In this document: in pieces, positions 61,756-64,000 of the stretch
How the letters are laid out: each line of letters starts with the position of its first letter
Numbering within the stretch: position 1 is the stretch's first letter
From: JAAYAY01 sp964563135
Lineage (GTDB): Bacteria > Planctomycetota > Planctomycetia > Pirellulales > Thermoguttaceae
Length of the DNA: 64,000 nt
Direction: 5' to 3'
Assembly: GCA_964563135.1 (NCBI GenBank)
Contig: CAZLWV010000007.1
Span: forward strand, 1 to 64,000
Translations under genes and position numbers: made by a program
Notes under the pieces: model-generated
The model's input: the letters and a program-made list of their open reading frames with translations, nothing else
Told to the model about the DNA's origin: nothing
Database searches by the model: none

Positions 61756-62706
61756 CTACCTCGGTTTTTTCTTGGAGAGCCCTTTGGAGGTGGATCGTTT
61801 CGGCGAAGCGGGCTTGGGAGCCACTTTCGGCTTGGCAGGCTTTTTGGGAGACGCCGCTTTCTTGCCCGTTACCGGCTTGGCAGCGCCCGCCTTCGCCTTG
61901 CCCGCCTTCTGGGGCTGCTCGGCGATCTCTTCCTTGGCAGGAGCCTTGGCTGCCGGTGGCTTCTTCTCCTCGGCCGGCACGGGGGCGGGTTCCTCCACCT
62001 CGGCATCTTTGGGCTGCTTCGATCGTCGCTTTGGCAAGCGTGTGCCCACTTCCGGATCGATCTCCAGCAGGATCTTGCGCAGCTCCGGCTTGTGCGGCGT
62101 GGCGGCAAAGTCGACGGCGAACTGATGGAGCAAGGCGCCAAACTCGACCCCCTTGTTCTTGGGAATCGCCCGTTCCACGCCCGGTACCCCCCCTTCCGCA
62201 ACGTCCTTTTCCTTCACCAGGTCAAGAACCTCCATGACGGCCATGGCGGCCGCGTCGATCGGAACCGAGTGCCCACCCAGCGCGGCCTGAACGACATACG
62301 AAACCGTGAACGGGGAACTACCCCTGATCTTCCGGAGCCGCTCGGTGGCAGGCCCCAGGTTCTCCTTCCGCAATTCTTCCAGGTCGAACGCATATCGCGT
62401 TTCGAACACCGACTGGAGAATCAGCTTGACCCGCTCGGCGGCCTCGGCCGGAGAGGGAAGGCAGGCCATCTCTTCCGCCAGCTCGCGAACGGTCGTAACC
62501 CGCACCTCATTCCAGTCGAAGAAGTTGTGGCCCAGGGCGGCGAAAGCCTGCTCCGCAGCATCGAACTTGGCGTTTTCCAGGCACGCGGCAAAAAGAAACT
62601 GCTCCAGAACCGTTCGGCGGGGATCGGGGACCACCGGTTGGTAGCCGGCCGACTTCAGAACCTTGTGGATCTTGCTGATCTTCGTGCTTCGATTGCTGCT
62701 TGCCAT
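61756..62706 (-). CDS. HhH-GPD (endonuclease III-like) protein with histone-like tail
   Basis: 316 residues from the ATG at 62706; a start at 62793 would overlap rbfA. Residues 1-210 resemble the endonuclease III fold (FLFAACLENAKFDAAEQAF, FFDWNEVRVTTVRELAEEM, LRKIRGSSPFTVSYVVQAAL, VPIDAAAMAVMEVLDLV). The hairpin-helix-hairpin has SSPFT where active glycosylase/lyases carry a catalytic Lys; the Asp after VPI is present. No iron-sulfur cysteines are seen. The last 110 residues are Lys/Ala/Pro-rich, like histone H1 or AlgP tails. It may bind DNA or RNA without lyase activity. It sits between rbfA and the TPR gene. Confidence 0.82.
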   Translation of the reverse strand: MASSNRSTKISKIHKVLKSAGYQPVVPDPRRTVLEQFLFAACLENAKFDAAEQAFAALGHNFFDWNEVRVTTVRELAEEMACLPSPAEAAERVKLILQSVFETRYAFDLEELRKENLGPATERLRKIRGSSPFTVSYVVQAALGGHSVPIDAAAMAVMEVLDLVKEKDVAEGGVPGVERAIPKNKGVEFGALLHQFAVDFAATPHKPELRKILLEIDPEVGTRLPKRRSKQPKDAEVEEPAPVPAEEKKPPAAKAPAKEEIAEQPQKAGKAKAGAAKPVTGKKAASPKKPAKPKVAPKPASPKRSTSKGLSKKKPR

Positions 62707-62758
62707 GGATTTGCCGTCAATAGTCCACAGGTTGTTGGGGCCACGATCACCAAGCCCC

Positions 62759-63160
62759 TTAAGTCTCGTCCGCTTCATCGGCAGCGTCGGCATCGGTCAT
62801 CGAAGGTTCGGCTGCCTCCTCGGGAAGTACCTCCTTGAGAATTCTCGATATCTCGATCGAGTTCTTCACTCCCTGGTCGAGATAGAACTCGATCTTGGGC
62901 GTGTAACGCGTGTTGATACGTTTGGCGCATTTGGCCTGAAGGAACCCGGCAGCGCTCTGCAGGCCCCGAAGGCTGAGCTGCTGCCGCGTCTCGTCTCCCA
63001 TCACCGAAACATGAATCTTGGCCAGACGAAGATCCCCCGAAACCTCGACATACGTGACCGTGACGTCCCGAATTCGGGGATCGTTCAGCTCAGCCAGGAT
63101 CGCCAACGCGACGACCTCGCGAATTGCCTCGGCTGCTTTCTGAGCTCGGCGAGAGGCCAT
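62759..63160 (-). CDS. rbfA: 30S ribosome-binding factor A
   Basis: 133 residues from the ATG at 63160 (GGGAG upstream); the frame extends to 63289 without similarity. It is a KH-fold protein: RRAQKAAEAIREVVALAILAE, LNDPRIRDVTVTYVEVSGDL, RLAKIHVSVMGDE, and GFLQAKCAKRINTRYTPKIEFYLDQGVKNSIEI. It matures the 16S rRNA 5' end and 30S subunits in the cold. An acidic tail (TDADAADEADET) ends the protein. It follows infB, as in most bacteria. Confidence 0.95.
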   Translation of the reverse strand: MASRRAQKAAEAIREVVALAILAELNDPRIRDVTVTYVEVSGDLRLAKIHVSVMGDETRQQLSLRGLQSAAGFLQAKCAKRINTRYTPKIEFYLDQGVKNSIEISRILKEVLPEEAAEPSMTDADAADEADET

Positions 63161-63326
63161 GGCTTCTCCCAATCGATGAAGAACGTGAATCCGCTCCGTA
63201 CCCGGGAGGCAATCGGCGCACCATCCAGGGAACACACAACCACGCCGGACAGCCCGGCCCGCCATGCTGAAACGAACAGCCGCCTGCACGCTTCCAGAGA
63301 GCCGCCTGTCCCCTTCGGGACGCTGG

Positions 63327-64000
63327 TCAGAAGGTCCGGGCTACCTCCTCAATCTTGTACGCTTCGAGGATGTCGCCTTCCTTGAGGTCGTTGAATCCCT
63401 TGAGCTTCATCCCGCATTCGAGGCCCTCCCGGACTTCCCTCGCGTCGTCCTTCTCGCGTTTGAGGGAGTCGAGAGCATAGTCTCCGATGACGCGGTTCTC
63501 GCGGATCACGCGGACTCGGCAGTCGCGTTGAACATTCCCGGACAGGACTCGGCAACCGGCAATCGTCCCCACGCGACTAATGGAAAAGGTCTTCTGGACG
63601 AGGGCTCGCCCCAGATCGGCTTCCCGTTTTTCGGGACGCAACATCCCTTCCAGAGCGGCTCGCAGATCTTCCGTCACCTGGTAGATGATATCATAGCGCC
63701 GAACCTGAACGCCCCGTTTCTCGGCCAGAATACGGGCGTTCTCTTCGGGCACCACGTTGAACCCGATGATCACGCCGTCAGAAGCGTCGGCCAGAGTCAC
63801 GTCGGCTTCCGTGATGCCACCCACCGATGCCTGCAGGATCTTGATCTGCACCTCCGGATGCTCGAGCTTGAGAAGCTCTTTCTTGATCGCTTCGATAGAG
63901 CCGCGAACGTCGGCACGCAGGATGATGTTGAGGGTCTGGATCTCCGTCTCGTCGAGACGTTCGAACAGGTTCTCGAGAGTGACGTGGGGACGGGTATCCG
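63327..64000 (-). CDS. infB: Translation initiation factor IF-2, C-terminal part (partial at right edge)
   Basis: About 224 residues visible; the gene continues beyond the window (GTPase domain not included). LNIILRADVRGSIEAIKKELLKLE, ILQASVGGITEADVTLADASD and VIIGFNVVPEENARILAEKRG followed by VRRYDIIYQVTEDLRAALEGML are IF-2 domain III-IV signatures; TIAGCRVLSGNV and ECGMKLKGFNDLKEGDILEAYKIEEV belong to domain IV, which binds initiator tRNA. It delivers fMet-tRNA to the 30S subunit. rbfA follows on the same strand after 166 bp. Confidence 0.97.
   Translation of the reverse strand, partial: DTRPHVTLENLFERLDETEIQTLNIILRADVRGSIEAIKKELLKLEHPEVQIKILQASVGGITEADVTLADASDGVIIGFNVVPEENARILAEKRGVQVRRYDIIYQVTEDLRAALEGMLRPEKREADLGRALVQKTFSISRVGTIAGCRVLSGNVQRDCRVRVIRENRVIGDYALDSLKREKDDAREVREGLECGMKLKGFNDLKEGDILEAYKIEEVARTF

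Overview
This 64 kb, GC-rich window looks like the chromosome of a planctomycete, most likely Pirellulales/Thermogutta-like. The evidence is a DUF1559 pseudopilin (2930-3967), a DUF1573 protein, multihaem cytochromes next to a Tat-exported aldo/keto reductase, a Ser/Thr kinase with DLG in place of DFG, many TPR proteins, Ala/Pro-rich membrane proteins and a PPi-type phosphofructokinase. Genes run on both strands in short operons. I see no CRISPR array, insertion sequence or prophage. The only clear gene decay is at 28.3-29.4 kb.

Layout. 0-8 kb: TPR/membrane proteins, the DUF1559 pseudopilin, two tandem paralogous lipoproteins and comEC. 8-12.6 kb: a cold-shock gene, then an RNA-rich minus-strand stretch (a 6S-like RNA candidate at 9874-10095 and an SRP-like RNA candidate at 9585-9657), and the lar cofactor genes larE and larB with nnrD and a DUF2784 gene. 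12.8-17.3 kb: an M24 peptidase, accB-accC and a PPi-type PFK. 17.9-20.5 kb: a lemA/M48 protease pair. 20.8-24.4 kb: a Pro-rich membrane protein, a CpsD/ParA-like ATPase with a broken P-loop and an ExeA-like AAA ATPase. 24.6-31.3 kb: signalling proteins (receiver-HATPase, PP2C, CheB, Ser/Thr kinase), interrupted by PHP-domain and DinD remnants. 31.3-36.5 kb: aroF and a 1222-residue mosaic protein. 37-40 kb: a methyltransferase, a tetrahaem cytochrome and an aldo/keto reductase. 40.3-43.6 kb: hisD-hisC-hisB. 43.6-47.7 kb: a TPR membrane protein, a TPR-AAA ATPase and a LURP-one-like protein. 48.2-54.9 kb: recA, then a tightly overlapping run of an HtrA-like protease, DUF4416, a WecA/MraY-type transferase and an O-antigen-ligase-like protein. 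55-58.6 kb: DUF1573 and a tetrahaem UshA-like lipoprotein. 58.7-64 kb: yebC, then the minus-strand operon infB-rbfA-HhH protein-TPR protein.

How genes work together. Envelope and polysaccharide functions recur (20.8-24.4 and 51.5-54.9 kb), as does phosphorylation signalling with kinase, phosphatase, CheB and RsbW-like ATPase modules. Extracytoplasmic electron transfer is represented by two tetrahaem proteins. Housekeeping genes (recA, infB, rbfA, yebC, his, acc, aroF) mark this as core chromosome. Functions are assigned from motifs read by eye. No database search or RNA folding program was run.
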